From Oscillospiraceae bacterium (GTDB taxonomy: Bacteria > Bacillota > Clostridia > Oscillospirales > Oscillospiraceae), in the NCBI GenBank assembly GCA_015068335.1, contig SVKT01000001.1, positions 1 through 46,531 of the forward strand: a stretch of DNA of 46,531 bases, given 5' to 3'. Positions 16,524-23,153 of the stretch are shown piece after piece. The position numbers were made by a program, and so were the translations under genes. The notes beneath the pieces were generated by a model. The model was not told where the DNA came from. It saw only the letters and a list, made by a program, of their open reading frames with translations, and searched no databases. Each line of letters opens with the position of its first letter. Position 1 is the first letter of the stretch.

Positions 16524-16620
16524 AGGCGGGATCTCCTTTCCTGAACGAGGCGGGGCGGATGAGGGGTGAAGCAGTGCAAGGGTCGTGTCCTCCTTAAAAA
16601 ATAAGAATGAAAAAAATCTG

Positions 16621-16649
16621 TTGACAAACAGAAAAGTATCTGTTAGTAT
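16621..16649 (+). promoter_or_regulatory. Promoter of the tRNA-Thr/tRNA-Tyr operon
   Basis: -35 TTGACA (16621-16626), 17-bp spacer, -10 TAGTAT (16644-16649). Confidence 0.78.
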
Positions 16650-16672
16650 GTACCTTGCTGTTGGGCAGAGTT

Positions 16673-16748
16673 GCTGGTGTAGCTCAGCTGGTAGAGCAGC
16701 TGATTTGTAATCAGCAGGTCGGGGGTTCGAATCCGTCCACCAGCTCCA
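16673..16748 (+). tRNA. tRNA-Thr (anticodon TGT)
   Basis: Acceptor GCTGGTG (16673-16679) pairs with CACCAGC (16738-16744). Anticodon loop TTTGTAA in a CTGA/TCAG stem; T-loop GGTTCGAAT; encoded CCA at 16746-16748. Nine bases separate it from tRNA-Tyr, so both are on one transcript. Confidence 0.96.
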
Positions 16749-16757
16749 ACTTCATAT

Positions 16758-16842
16758 GGAGGAGTTCCAGAGCGGCCAAATGGGGCAGACTGTAAATCTG
16801 TTGTCTACGACTTCGGTGGTTCGAATCCACCCTCCTCCACCA
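16758..16842 (+). tRNA. tRNA-Tyr (anticodon GTA)
   Basis: Class II tRNA with a long variable arm. Acceptor GGAGGAG (16758-16764) pairs with CTCCTCC (16832-16838); anticodon GTA lies in the loop of ACTGTAAATC; CCA is encoded at 16840-16842. Confidence 0.96.
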
Positions 16843-16844
16843 AG

Positions 16845-16880
16845 AAAACCGTTACACCGTCAGGTGTGACGGTTTTTCTT
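16845..16880 (+). terminator. Terminator after tRNA-Tyr
   Basis: 14-bp stem with one wobble pair (16845-16858 with 16863-16876), GTCA loop, then a long T-rich tail. Confidence 0.88.
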
Positions 16881-16966
16881 TTTTTCGTATGGCGAAGGGG
16901 AGCGGGAGTGAATGACGCGCCGGTGGCGCGTCAGAGCCGCGGAACGGCCCGTCCGCAGACGGGCGG

Positions 16967-16984
16967 ATCCACCCTCCTCCACCA
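16967..16984 (+). repeat. Exact 18-bp copy of the tRNA-Tyr 3' end
   Basis: Identical to tRNA-Tyr 16825-16842 including CCA, 142 bases downstream, and directly followed by its own terminator. The 80-base stretch before it is GC-rich with inverted repeats (GACGCGCCGGTGGCGCGTC) and codes for nothing evident. Same arrangement as after tRNA-Gly. Confidence 0.82.
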
Positions 16985-17012
16985 ACCCGCAAACTTCGGC
17001 TTGCGGGTTTCT
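16984..17012 (+). terminator. Terminator after the tRNA-Tyr fragment
   Basis: AACCCGCAA/TTGCGGGTT stem (16984-16992 with 17001-17009) around a TTCG-containing loop, followed by TTCTCT. Confidence 0.75.
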
Positions 17013-17065
17013 CTATCGGAAAAGACCTTGCGGGAGACAGGATGCCAGTTTTACAAAATGTTCAT

Positions 17066-17094
17066 TTGACATTGACGGCGGAAAAATTTAAGAT
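17066..17094 (+). promoter_or_regulatory. Promoter of the 17129 membrane protein gene
   Basis: Consensus -35 TTGACA (17066-17071), 17-bp spacer, -10 TAAGAT (17089-17094). Confidence 0.65.
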
Positions 17095-17128
17095 GGGTTA
17101 CAGTGACCGAAAAAAGGAGATTTTTGTT

Positions 17129-17866
17129 ATGACCGCAAAAGAAAGCGCGCGCCGGGAATGGGAAAAACTGAAAGACCGGCCGATGCGGGAGAAACTGCAT
17201 CACCTGAAAACCTATTATTGGGGTTATTTCGCGGCGGCCGCAGTGATCCTGGTGGGCATCGGCGTGCTGGTCTATAATCACCTTACGGCAAAAGAACTAG
17301 CGTTGCAGGGCTTCTTTATGCACGCGGTCCAGAACAAGGTGGTGGCACAGGAATACGAGGAAGGCTTCGCGGAATTCGCCGGGATCGACCTGAACGAATT
17401 TGGATTCCATATGGAGGCCAACAGCGATTCTGTGGTCGGCGAGCCGGAAGCCAGTTATACCGACGGCCAGATTTTCACCGCCCGCCTTGCCGGCGGCGAA
17501 CTGGACGTCTTCGGCGGCGATATGACCGCGATGATGACATACGCCTACGGCGGATATTTCAGCGATCTTTCCCAGGTGGCGACCCCGGAGCAGATGGCTG
17601 CGTGGGAGCCGTATCTGCTGTATATGGATCGGGCCGTGTACGAGGAGATCGCCCAGAACACGGATATCGATGCCGTGTACGCCCTGCCGGAACCGAAAGA
17701 GCCGGAAACGATGAAGGAGCCCATCCCCTTTGGCCTTCATATCCCGGCGGACAGCGGTCTGCACGAGGCGTATGGATTCTATTGCGAGGACCTCGTGGTG
17801 GGTCTTGCCATCAATGTGCCCCGTCCTGCCGCCGCCGTGGCATTTCTGGAATACGCGCTGCGATAA
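17129..17866 (+). CDS. Single-pass membrane protein, function unknown
   Basis: 245 residues. A charged cytoplasmic head (TAKESARREWEKLKDRPMREKL) precedes one membrane helix (about residues 33-52, YFAAAAVILVGIGVLVYNHL) and a roughly 190-residue extracytoplasmic domain. The architecture resembles a poorly described clostridial family with the same head and helix; no catalytic motif is visible. The outer domain resembles a substrate-binding-like alpha/beta fold only in general pattern. ATG 17129 is chosen because GGAG lies 9 bases upstream; in-frame codons back to 17042 overlap the promoter. Single-gene unit with its own promoter and terminator. Confidence 0.82.
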   Translation: MTAKESARREWEKLKDRPMREKLHHLKTYYWGYFAAAAVILVGIGVLVYNHLTAKELALQGFFMHAVQNKVVAQEYEEGFAEFAGIDLNEFGFHMEANSDSVVGEPEASYTDGQIFTARLAGGELDVFGGDMTAMMTYAYGGYFSDLSQVATPEQMAAWEPYLLYMDRAVYEEIAQNTDIDAVYALPEPKEPETMKEPIPFGLHIPADSGLHEAYGFYCEDLVVGLAINVPRPAAAVAFLEYALR

Positions 17867-17897
17867 GTGCAGAGGACTGACTTTATAGAAGCATTCG

Positions 17898-17938
17898 GCA
17901 TACCATACCTGCGGTGACCGCGGTATGGTATGCTTTTT
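17898..17938 (+). terminator. Terminator after the 17129 gene
   Basis: 12-bp perfect stem GCATACCATACC/GGTATGGTATGC (17898-17909 with 17922-17933), inner pairing GCGG/CCGC, then a T run. Confidence 0.85.
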
Positions 17939-17974
17939 GCATTTGGAAGAAGTTTGTCCGCGGGTGGTGAAGTC

Positions 17975-18049
17975 ACAAGAATCTTGTCCATAAGAAGAAT
18001 TTAGCACAAGAATCTTGCTGTGTCAAGCACAAATTAACAAGATACTTGT
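17975..18049. promoter_or_regulatory. Three 13-bp operators spaced exactly 31 bp
   Basis: ACAAGAATCTTGT (17975-17987), ACAAGAATCTTGC (18006-18018) and ACAAGATACTTGT (18037-18049) are copies of one palindrome, ACAAG-n3-CTTGT. Starts are 31 bp apart each time, about three helical turns, so dimers would sit on the same DNA face. They precede the promoter of the LexA-like gene, so autoregulation is likely. Confidence 0.8.
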
Positions 18050-18058
18050 AAAAATAGA

Positions 18059-18087
18059 TTGACAGACACAAGGTTATACAGTATGAT
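18059..18087 (+). promoter_or_regulatory. Promoter of the LexA-like repressor
   Basis: -35 TTGACA (18059-18064), 17-bp spacer, -10 TATGAT (18082-18087), 10 bp after the third operator. Confidence 0.75.
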
Positions 18088-18128
18088 GGTGTCGAAGAAG
18101 GTCGAAATGGCTTGTGGGAGGGAATTCT

Positions 18129-18878
18129 ATGAGTTTTGGAGAACGGATCAAGACACGGCGGGAAGAACTGGATCTTTCCCGCGGGATGCTGGCGGAGCGG
18201 CTGGGGATCTCTGCATCCGCTGTCAGCAACTATGAGAACGAACTCAGTTTTCCGCAGAAAGATGTGATACTCAAACTGTTTGACTGCCTGGAAACAGATC
18301 CCAACACCCTGTTTCAGGACAGTTTTCGCGGCGGCGACAAGGTGCTGACCCGAAGTGAGCGGCAGTTGCTGGAACGGTATCGCGGGCTTTCCCCTATGGG
18401 GCGGGAGAGTGTGCGTGCGGTGGTGGAGGCAATGTGCGCCTACCGTGATGATCTGGAAAGCGGCAGAGTCGAGCAGGAGCCGCGGGTGATCCCGCTGTAT
18501 TGCAGTCCTGCGGCAGCGGGCTATGCCTCGCCGGTGTTTGGGGAGGATTTCGACTACATCACTGTCACGGATGAGGTTCCCCAGACGGCAGAACTGGCTG
18601 TCCGGATCCAGGGCGATTCTATGGCGCCGTATATTGCGGACGAGTCGGTGGTCTACGTGAATCACGATCCCCTGCGGGCGGGAGATGTGGGCATCTTCTG
18701 TGTGGATGGGGAGATGGTCTGCAAGCAGTACTACAAGGACCCGGCGGGCATCGTGTATCTGCTTTCGCTCAACCGCGCCAGGGCCGACGCGGACGTGGTA
18801 CTGCTGCCGGGCGGCAGCCGGTCGCTGGTGTGCTTCGGCAGAGTGATCCTGCACACCCTGCCGGTTGTGGGGAAATAA
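18129..18878 (+). CDS. XRE-type repressor with S24 self-cleavage domain (LexA/CI-like)
   Basis: 249 residues. An N-terminal lambda-type HTH (about 6-60; GMLAERLGISASAVSNYENE) replaces the winged helix of true LexA. The S24 peptidase domain follows from about 119, with the Ala130-Gly131 cleavage bond in SPAAAGYAS, catalytic Ser164 in GDSMAPYI and Lys199 in EMVCKQYY. It should self-cleave on RecA activation and release its targets, like phage CI or HdiR-type regulators. GGGAGGG lies 6 bases before ATG 18129. Three phased operators sit upstream. No phage genes are adjacent, so it may be a stress regulator rather than prophage immunity. Confidence 0.92.
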   Translation: MSFGERIKTRREELDLSRGMLAERLGISASAVSNYENELSFPQKDVILKLFDCLETDPNTLFQDSFRGGDKVLTRSERQLLERYRGLSPMGRESVRAVVEAMCAYRDDLESGRVEQEPRVIPLYCSPAAAGYASPVFGEDFDYITVTDEVPQTAELAVRIQGDSMAPYIADESVVYVNHDPLRAGDVGIFCVDGEMVCKQYYKDPAGIVYLLSLNRARADADVVLLPGGSRSLVCFGRVILHTLPVVGK

Positions 18879-18879
18879 G

Positions 18880-18911
18880 AAAACGGACAGACCGGTGGTC
18901 TGTCCGTTTTT
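18880..18911 (+). terminator. Terminator after the LexA-like gene
   Basis: 14-bp stem AAAACGGACAGACC/GGTCTGTCCGTTTT with a 3-base loop, followed by TTATG. Confidence 0.87.
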
Positions 18912-18970
18912 ATGTTACACATTAGAACGTTTTCCGCCTGCGAAGCAGAGAGCCGGGAAACATTGCGATA

Positions 18971-19000
18971 AAAAACCGCCTCCCGGGCTCCGGGAGGCGG
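18971..19000 (-). terminator. Terminator of the small membrane protein gene
   Basis: 11-bp stem CCGCCTCCCGG/CCGGGAGGCGG (18976-18986, 18990-19000). On the minus strand it is followed by TTTTTT, just past the stop of the 19014-19205 gene. Confidence 0.83.
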
Positions 19001-19013
19001 CATAATCAAACGA

Positions 19014-19205
19014 TCAGAAACAGATAGCCCACATCGACAGCAGCATAATTCCGGCAGGTACCACAACAAAAGCGATGCCCCTGAGCAGACGGGTCTTGCA
19101 GGCGGCGAAGTTCGGAGCGGTCCGGGCGCACTCTACCAAATCAGAAATCCCTATGCAGCCTAAGACAATAGAGGCTATTCCGGATATTAAAACCAACGCA
19201 AACAT
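19014..19205 (-). CDS. Small two-helix membrane protein
   Basis: 63 residues with hydrophobic helices at about 2-22 (FALVLISGIASIVLGCIGISD) and 42-61 (LLRGIAFVVVPAGIMLLSMW), joined by a short loop holding two cysteines. AAAGGAG stands 7 bases before ATG 19205 and a dedicated terminator follows, which argues that it is real. No family recognised. Confidence 0.72.
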   Translation of the reverse strand: MFALVLISGIASIVLGCIGISDLVECARTAPNFAACKTRLLRGIAFVVVPAGIMLLSMWAICF

Positions 19206-19256
19206 AAGAAACTCCTTTCTGGGCGACTTTTCTTAATGCTATTACATTAATAATAA

Positions 19257-19991
19257 TTATACGATAAAGCCGCCGTCCACTGTCAGGACCTGCCCGGTGA
19301 TGAAGGAGGCCTTTTCCGAGGCGAAAAACGCCACGGCGTGGGCGATGTCCTCCGGCGTGCCCAGACGTCCCAGAGGGGTTTGCTCCGTGAGAGCGTCCAG
19401 CGTGTCCTGCCCCAGGCCTGTCACCATATCGGTGCGGATGACGCCGGGCGCCACGCAGTTCACGCGGATGTGAGAAGGGGCGAGTTCCAGGGCGAGGGAG
19501 CGGGTCAGAGCGACCAGCGCCGCCTTGGTGCAGGAGTAAGTGACCTCGCAACTGGCACCGCGCAGTCCCCACATAGAGGAAATATTCACGATGCAGCCCC
19601 GCTTTTCGTGGAGCATATGAGGCAGGACGGCCTGAATGGCATTCCGGGCGCCCCGCAGATTGACGTCCATACAGCGATCCCACTGTTCGGTGGTTTCGTC
19701 CTGAAACAGTCCCTGCCCGGCGATGCCTGCGTTGTTGACCAGCAGTCCGATGGGGCCGAGGGTTGCTTCGGCGGCGCGGACCATAGCCTCCACGGCTGCG
19801 CGGTCGGCCACGTCGGCCTGAACGGCCATTGCTGCGTGCCCTTCGCTTTGCAGTTGGCGGACCAGTTGTTCCGCGGCGTCCTTTTGCCGGATGTAGTTGA
19901 TGCATACGGCCCAGCCTTCCCGTGACAGTGCGGTGGCGATGGCGCGGCCGATGCCGCGGGAGGAGCCAGTGACCAGAGCGGTCTGTTTCAT
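19257..19991 (-). CDS. Short-chain dehydrogenase/reductase, FabG-like
   Basis: 244-residue NAD(P)-dependent SDR. Dinucleotide motif TGSSRGIG near residue 8, NNAG, the catalytic Ser in NISS, YSCTK with the Tyr-Lys pair, and the C-terminal GQVLTVDGGF are all present, so it should be active. Sequence is closest to 3-oxoacyl-ACP reductases, but no fatty-acid genes are nearby and the SDR family is broad, so the substrate is open. ATG 19991 lies 8 bases from AGGAGG; the TTG six bases earlier is too close. Promoter at 20022-20050. Confidence 0.9.
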   Translation of the reverse strand: MKQTALVTGSSRGIGRAIATALSREGWAVCINYIRQKDAAEQLVRQLQSEGHAAMAVQADVADRAAVEAMVRAAEATLGPIGLLVNNAGIAGQGLFQDETTEQWDRCMDVNLRGARNAIQAVLPHMLHEKRGCIVNISSMWGLRGASCEVTYSCTKAALVALTRSLALELAPSHIRVNCVAPGVIRTDMVTGLGQDTLDALTEQTPLGRLGTPEDIAHAVAFFASEKASFITGQVLTVDGGFIV

Positions 19992-20021
19992 AGACAAGAC
20001 CTCCTGAGGAGTGATGGGAGC

Positions 20022-20050
20022 AGTATAACAAAAAAATTAAAATTTTGCAA
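20022..20050 (-). promoter_or_regulatory. Promoter of the SDR gene
   Basis: Minus strand -35 TTGCAA (20045-20050), 17-bp spacer, -10 TATACT (20022-20027). Its -35 is only 8 bp from the -35 of the diverging tRNA-Val promoter. Confidence 0.6.
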
Positions 20051-20058
20051 GAAATGTG

Positions 20059-20087
20059 TTGACAAACGGAATGAACTCGTGTATTCT
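20059..20087 (+). promoter_or_regulatory. tRNA-Val promoter
   Basis: -35 TTGACA (20059-20064), 17-bp spacer, -10 TATTCT (20082-20087). Confidence 0.75.
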
Positions 20088-20102
20088 AACTTCGTTCCGC
20101 TT

Positions 20103-20179
20103 CGGACGATTAGCTCAGCTGGCTAGAGCACCTGCTTGACGTGCAGGGGGTCACAGGTTCGAGTCCTGTATCGTCCACC
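20103..20179 (+). tRNA. tRNA-Val (anticodon GAC)
   Basis: Acceptor GGACGAT (20103-20109) pairs with ATCGTCC (20169-20175). The anticodon loop TTGACGT in a CTGC/GCAG stem reads GAC; T-loop GGTTCGAGT; CCA encoded at 20177-20179. Lies at the left edge of the S-layer locus. Confidence 0.96.
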
Positions 20180-20181
20180 AA

Positions 20182-20215
20182 CAAACGCCCAGAGCCGTAA
20201 GGCTTTGGGCGTTTT
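20182..20215 (+). terminator. Terminator after tRNA-Val
   Basis: 14-bp stem with one mismatch (20182-20195 with 20200-20213), GTAA loop, T run. Unlike tRNA-Gly and tRNA-Tyr, no partial tRNA copy follows. Confidence 0.87.
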
Positions 20216-20331
20216 TGCGTCTGCGCCCCCGGCGTTTGGGTTGATGAAAGCCTAAAACCCGGCGGTGCTGCCCGAAAATGTCACGGAATATTTACGATTA
20301 GATGCTATTGGGCGGAATTATTTATCGGCGT

Positions 20332-20391
20332 GTTACGAGTAAAGAAAAAGAGTGGAAAAATATTGCGGCAGGACATATTTTCTGCTAAATT
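20332..20391 (+). promoter_or_regulatory. S-layer promoter module, copy 1
   Basis: GTTACGAGTA (20332-20341), an A/G-rich tract, -35 TTGCGG (20363-20368), 17-bp spacer and -10 TAAATT (20386-20391). The same order and spacing recur at 23089-23149. The shared decamer 31-32 bp before the -35 is a candidate activator site and the A-rich tract a candidate UP element. Transcription would start within a few bases of the leader RNA's first helix. Confidence 0.68.
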
Positions 20392-20393
20392 AG

Positions 20394-20609
20394 ATTTGCA
20401 GACTTGGCGTGAAAGCCCGAACCTGATACCGGGACTGGTGTAGGTCGACCGTTCCTGTGCCGGCTTTTCCGGCTCGATCCGGAAGAGGTGGGGCAGGGGC
20501 GCGGAGGCGGTTTTGCCAAACAAGACCGGTTCCGGGCAGGCTAGCCCCGACACGAATCCCGGAGCAGGTAAGGACGGACGCGCTGATCCTGCAAATACTT
20601 TTTAGGAGG
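20394..20609 (+). ncRNA. Structured leader RNA of the first S-layer gene
   Basis: A 5' leader that folds around three helices also found in the leader at 23154. P1 joins ATTTGCAG (20394-20401) to CTGCAAAT (20589-20596). P2 joins CGTTCCTG (20450-20457) to CAGGGGCG (20494-20501). P3 joins GTTCCGGG (20529-20536) to CCCGGAGC (20558-20565). Block 20534-20562 is identical to 23282-23310, and GACTGGTGTAGG is also shared. The ribosome site AGGAGG (20604-20609) follows P1. No known riboswitch class is recognised; cis-regulatory or message-stabilising role inferred. Confidence 0.7.
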
Positions 20610-20619
20610 ATCCCCAAGT

Positions 20620-21441
20620 ATGAAGAAGTTCCTTTCTCTGGTTCTGGTTCTGGTCATGGCTCTGTCCGTGGTCACCATCAGCGCCGGCGCTGCAACCTTC
20701 TCCGACAGCGCCACCATCAAGTATCCCGAAGCCGCCGAGCTGCTGCACGGCCTGGAAATCCACAAGGGTTTCGAAGACCAGACCTATCAGCCCCAGAACC
20801 TGATGAGCCGTGGTTTCGCCTGCAAGGTCGTCGTTGAGTGCATGATCGGCGTCGAGAAGGGCCTGAAACTGCCCGCCGGCAAGTCCATCTTCAAGGACGT
20901 CACCGCCGACTATCGCTATGCTCCCTATGTCAACTATCTGGCAGATCAGGGCCTGATCGACGGTTACAGCGATGGCAAGTTCCTGCCCAAGGAAGTCATC
21001 TCTGTTGCTGGTATGCTGAAACTGGCTCTGGGCGCTCTGGGCTACAAGGCTGACTACACTGGCGACAACTGGCAGTGGAAGGTCCGCACTGACGCCAAGG
21101 CCGCCGGCCTGCTGAACGGCATCGACACTTTCGCTGCTGACAGCGCCAACCGTGAAGAGATCGAGTGGTACGCCATCCGCCGTGATGAGGGCGCTCAGGT
21201 TATGATGAACGCTCTGCTGGGCACCGTCGTCAACTATGCCGACGGCAAGGCCACTCCCGTCACCAACGCCAAGACCTCTCACTATGACATCACTGCCGGT
21301 GGTACCGCCGACGCTCTGATGCAGCTGTGCGAGAAGTCTATGCCCGACCTGAAGAAGGACGCTGGCGCTCTGGACTTCCTGGATCGTGAAGGCACTGCCT
21401 GGACCAAGGGCGACGCTACCGTCTGCTTCATCCTGAACTAA
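20620..21441 (+). CDS. SLH-domain surface protein (short S-layer paralogue)
   Basis: 273 residues. Signal peptide 1-24 (MKKFLSLVLVLVMALS...SAGA) is nearly identical to that of the large S-layer protein at 23371. Mature protein: three SLH-like repeats (about 26-80, 90-140, 150-205), the second with IFKDVTADYRYAPYVNYLADQ. It ends with a QLCEKSMPDLKK segment that matches QLCEKAFPTLKK of the large protein, so it is a short paralogue covering only that protein's N-terminal third. SLH repeats bind secondary wall polymer. Composition differs from the window: it contains CATG (20655, 20841) and AGCT (20738, 21323), almost absent elsewhere. Confidence 0.9.
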   Translation: MKKFLSLVLVLVMALSVVTISAGAATFSDSATIKYPEAAELLHGLEIHKGFEDQTYQPQNLMSRGFACKVVVECMIGVEKGLKLPAGKSIFKDVTADYRYAPYVNYLADQGLIDGYSDGKFLPKEVISVAGMLKLALGALGYKADYTGDNWQWKVRTDAKAAGLLNGIDTFAADSANREEIEWYAIRRDEGAQVMMNALLGTVVNYADGKATPVTNAKTSHYDITAGGTADALMQLCEKSMPDLKKDAGALDFLDREGTAWTKGDATVCFILN

Positions 21442-21456
21442 TCTTCCATCCATAAT

Positions 21457-21490
21457 AAAAGACTCCGGACTTCGGTCCGGAGTCTTTTTT
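21457..21490 (+). terminator. Terminator of the short S-layer gene
   Basis: 14-bp perfect stem AAAAGACTCCGGAC/GTCCGGAGTCTTTT with a TTCG tetraloop, then T run. Confidence 0.92.
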
Positions 21491-21565
21491 GCAGCGTGCG
21501 GTATGTTTGCCTGCCGCAGATTGCGCTGCGTGCGGTTTTTGACGCGTGCGTTTGGTGAAGCGTTA

Positions 21566-21594
21566 TTGGACAAAGGCGACAGTTTTTGGATAAT
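21566..21594 (+). promoter_or_regulatory. Promoter of the integrase-like gene, with leader hairpin
   Basis: -35 TTGGAC (21566-21571), 17-bp spacer, -10 GATAAT (21589-21594). A perfect CGTCCGCA/TGCGGACG hairpin (21660-21679) stands just before the GAGGAGG ribosome site, which could limit or protect the message. Confidence 0.5.
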
Positions 21595-21700
21595 GGGGCA
21601 AAAAACGGCGTGCCGCGTTGCGAAAATGGAAAATCTGTGATACAAAGAAAGAGAAGAAACGTCCGCAAGGCTGCGGACGGAGCGAGGAGGTGGAACTGCT

Positions 21701-22978
21701 ATGGGGAAAAAGACCTTTCACCGGCCCGACGGCGGAGCGATGCGCCGCCTGCTGGGGCGGAACGTGGATACCTGTGCGGGCGTGATTTTGCGTCTGGCCT
21801 GGAATATGGGCTTGTCGCTGGATGAGATGCACGGCTTGCGTTGGAACGACATCTCCTTTGAAACGGGCACGCTCCGCCTGCCCGGCCGCAGCGTTCCACT
21901 GGATGAGGACACGGCAGGCTGCCTGAAATTCCGGCAGACGCGGCAATTCCACCGCGTGTCTGAATATGTGGTGGTTTCCGACCGGCGCCGCGCGCATATG
22001 CACCGCGTTTACATATCCAGAACCGCGCAGGCGGCGCTGGACACGGAGGAAGCCCTGAAAGACGTCACGCTGAAAGACCTGCGGGAGGATTTTGTCCTCC
22101 GCCAACTGGCGCTGTACGACAGTGCGTGGGTGGCGCGCATCAGCGGTCTGACGCTGGCCACGCTGAACAGCACCTACCTGCCCTTCGCTGCGCCGGAAGC
22201 CTCCGCGGCGGTGAGAAAGCGGCCGACCCGGGTGGAAACGGCAGAATTGGAGGCGCTGGCCTGCACGGCGGGCGCACCGGCGGGTCTTGCCATCTGGCTG
22301 GCGTGGAAACTGGGTCTGGAACTGGAAGAACTGGCGGCGCTGGAATGGCGGCAGGTGGACTGGGTGGAGAGCGTGATCCGTCTGCCCGGCCGTCAGGCAC
22401 CGATGGACGACACGATGCGGGCGCTTCTGCGTCAGGCGTACGACCGACGCTCTCCCGACGCTCCGCCCCAGATCCTGCTGAGCCGGAACGCCCAAACGCC
22501 CTTTGACGTCAGTTACCTCTCCCGCGTGGTACGGATGGCGCTGATCCGGGGCGGTATGGAGCACGTGAAACTCCGCGACCTGAAACGGGAGGAGCAGCGC
22601 AGCGAGGGCGGACAGGCGATCCTGGAACACGCCGCCCGGGCGGGCCATATCAACCGGAACGAAGCGATGGCGCTGCTGCACGAGGGAAAAACGGCGGTAT
22701 ACCGCCGCCTGCGCCGGCTGACGGAGCAGGGCAAACTGGTGCGCATCGGTGCGGAGTATTATCCCGCGGGCGCCGTTGTGCCGCCGGAGGAGCAGTACGC
22801 TGTGATCCGCGCCTATCTGGAACGGGAGGGCGGCGCCTACCGTCAGGACCTGGCGGCGCTTCTCCGCATTGCGCCGCAGCAGTGCGGCTGGATCCTGCAA
22901 ACGATGGTGCAGGATGGCCGTCTGTGCCGGGAAAAGCAGTGGTACACGCTGCCGGCGCAGGAAACTATATATAGGTAA
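21701..22978 (+). CDS. Degenerate tandem tyrosine-recombinase fold with winged-helix tail
   Basis: 425 residues that look like two tyrosine-recombinase catalytic domains in a row, both lacking key residues. Module 1 (about 24-162): AWNMGLSLDEMHGLRWNDISFETG resembles the usual TGLRxxEL-LxWxDID start, but catalytic Arg I is Ser39. A KDLREDF motif keeps Arg II (R128) but not the HxxR histidine, and a Tyr (Y159) remains near the end. Module 2 (about 178-315): WKLGLELEELAALEWRQVDW has Glu for Arg I and Lys for Arg II (K295), with no Tyr. Residues 316-425 look like two winged-helix units (AVYRRLRRLTEQGKLVRIG; WILQTMVQDGRLCREKQWY). Probably a DNA-binding protein rather than a recombinase; a role in S-layer gene control is inferred from position. 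Confidence 0.75.
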   Translation: MGKKTFHRPDGGAMRRLLGRNVDTCAGVILRLAWNMGLSLDEMHGLRWNDISFETGTLRLPGRSVPLDEDTAGCLKFRQTRQFHRVSEYVVVSDRRRAHMHRVYISRTAQAALDTEEALKDVTLKDLREDFVLRQLALYDSAWVARISGLTLATLNSTYLPFAAPEASAAVRKRPTRVETAELEALACTAGAPAGLAIWLAWKLGLELEELAALEWRQVDWVESVIRLPGRQAPMDDTMRALLRQAYDRRSPDAPPQILLSRNAQTPFDVSYLSRVVRMALIRGGMEHVKLRDLKREEQRSEGGQAILEHAARAGHINRNEAMALLHEGKTAVYRRLRRLTEQGKLVRIGAEYYPAGAVVPPEEQYAVIRAYLEREGGAYRQDLAALLRIAPQQCGWILQTMVQDGRLCREKQWYTLPAQETIYR

Positions 22979-22992
22979 GGCAAGAGTGTCCG

Positions 22993-23026
22993 ACGGGCAG
23001 GGATGGTGGTCTCTGCCCGTTTTTTG
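22993..23026 (+). terminator. Terminator of the integrase-like gene
   Basis: 8-bp stem ACGGGCAG/CTGCCCGT (22993-23000, 23013-23020) followed by TTTTTT. Confidence 0.8.
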
Positions 23027-23088
23027 TTACAAGATGTGTGACAAACATTTACACATCAATACAAATGGCAGAAAACACTTTACTCTGC

Positions 23089-23149
23089 GTTACGAGTAGG
23101 TAAAAAAGGGTAAAAACTGCTTGCAAAGGGGATTTTTTTCCGCTACATT
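23089..23149 (+). promoter_or_regulatory. S-layer promoter module, copy 2
   Basis: GTTACGAGTA (23089-23098), A/G tract, -35 TTGCAA (23121-23126), 17-bp spacer, -10 TACATT (23144-23149). Same layout as 20332-20391. Confidence 0.68.
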
Positions 23150-23153
23150 AACC

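Noticed and set aside
17975..18049. CRISPR-like repeat array
   Set aside because: The three regular 13-bp units are palindromic operators in a promoter region with only 18-bp gaps. There are too few units, and no cas genes.
20394..20450. TPP riboswitch in the S-layer leader
   Set aside because: CCTGAT and GTAGG resemble part of the THI box, but the CUGAGA element and the rest of the fold are missing.
21701..22978. Active phage integrase or genomic island boundary at tRNA-Val
   Set aside because: Catalytic residues are missing, and no direct repeat of the tRNA-Val 3' end was found in the window.
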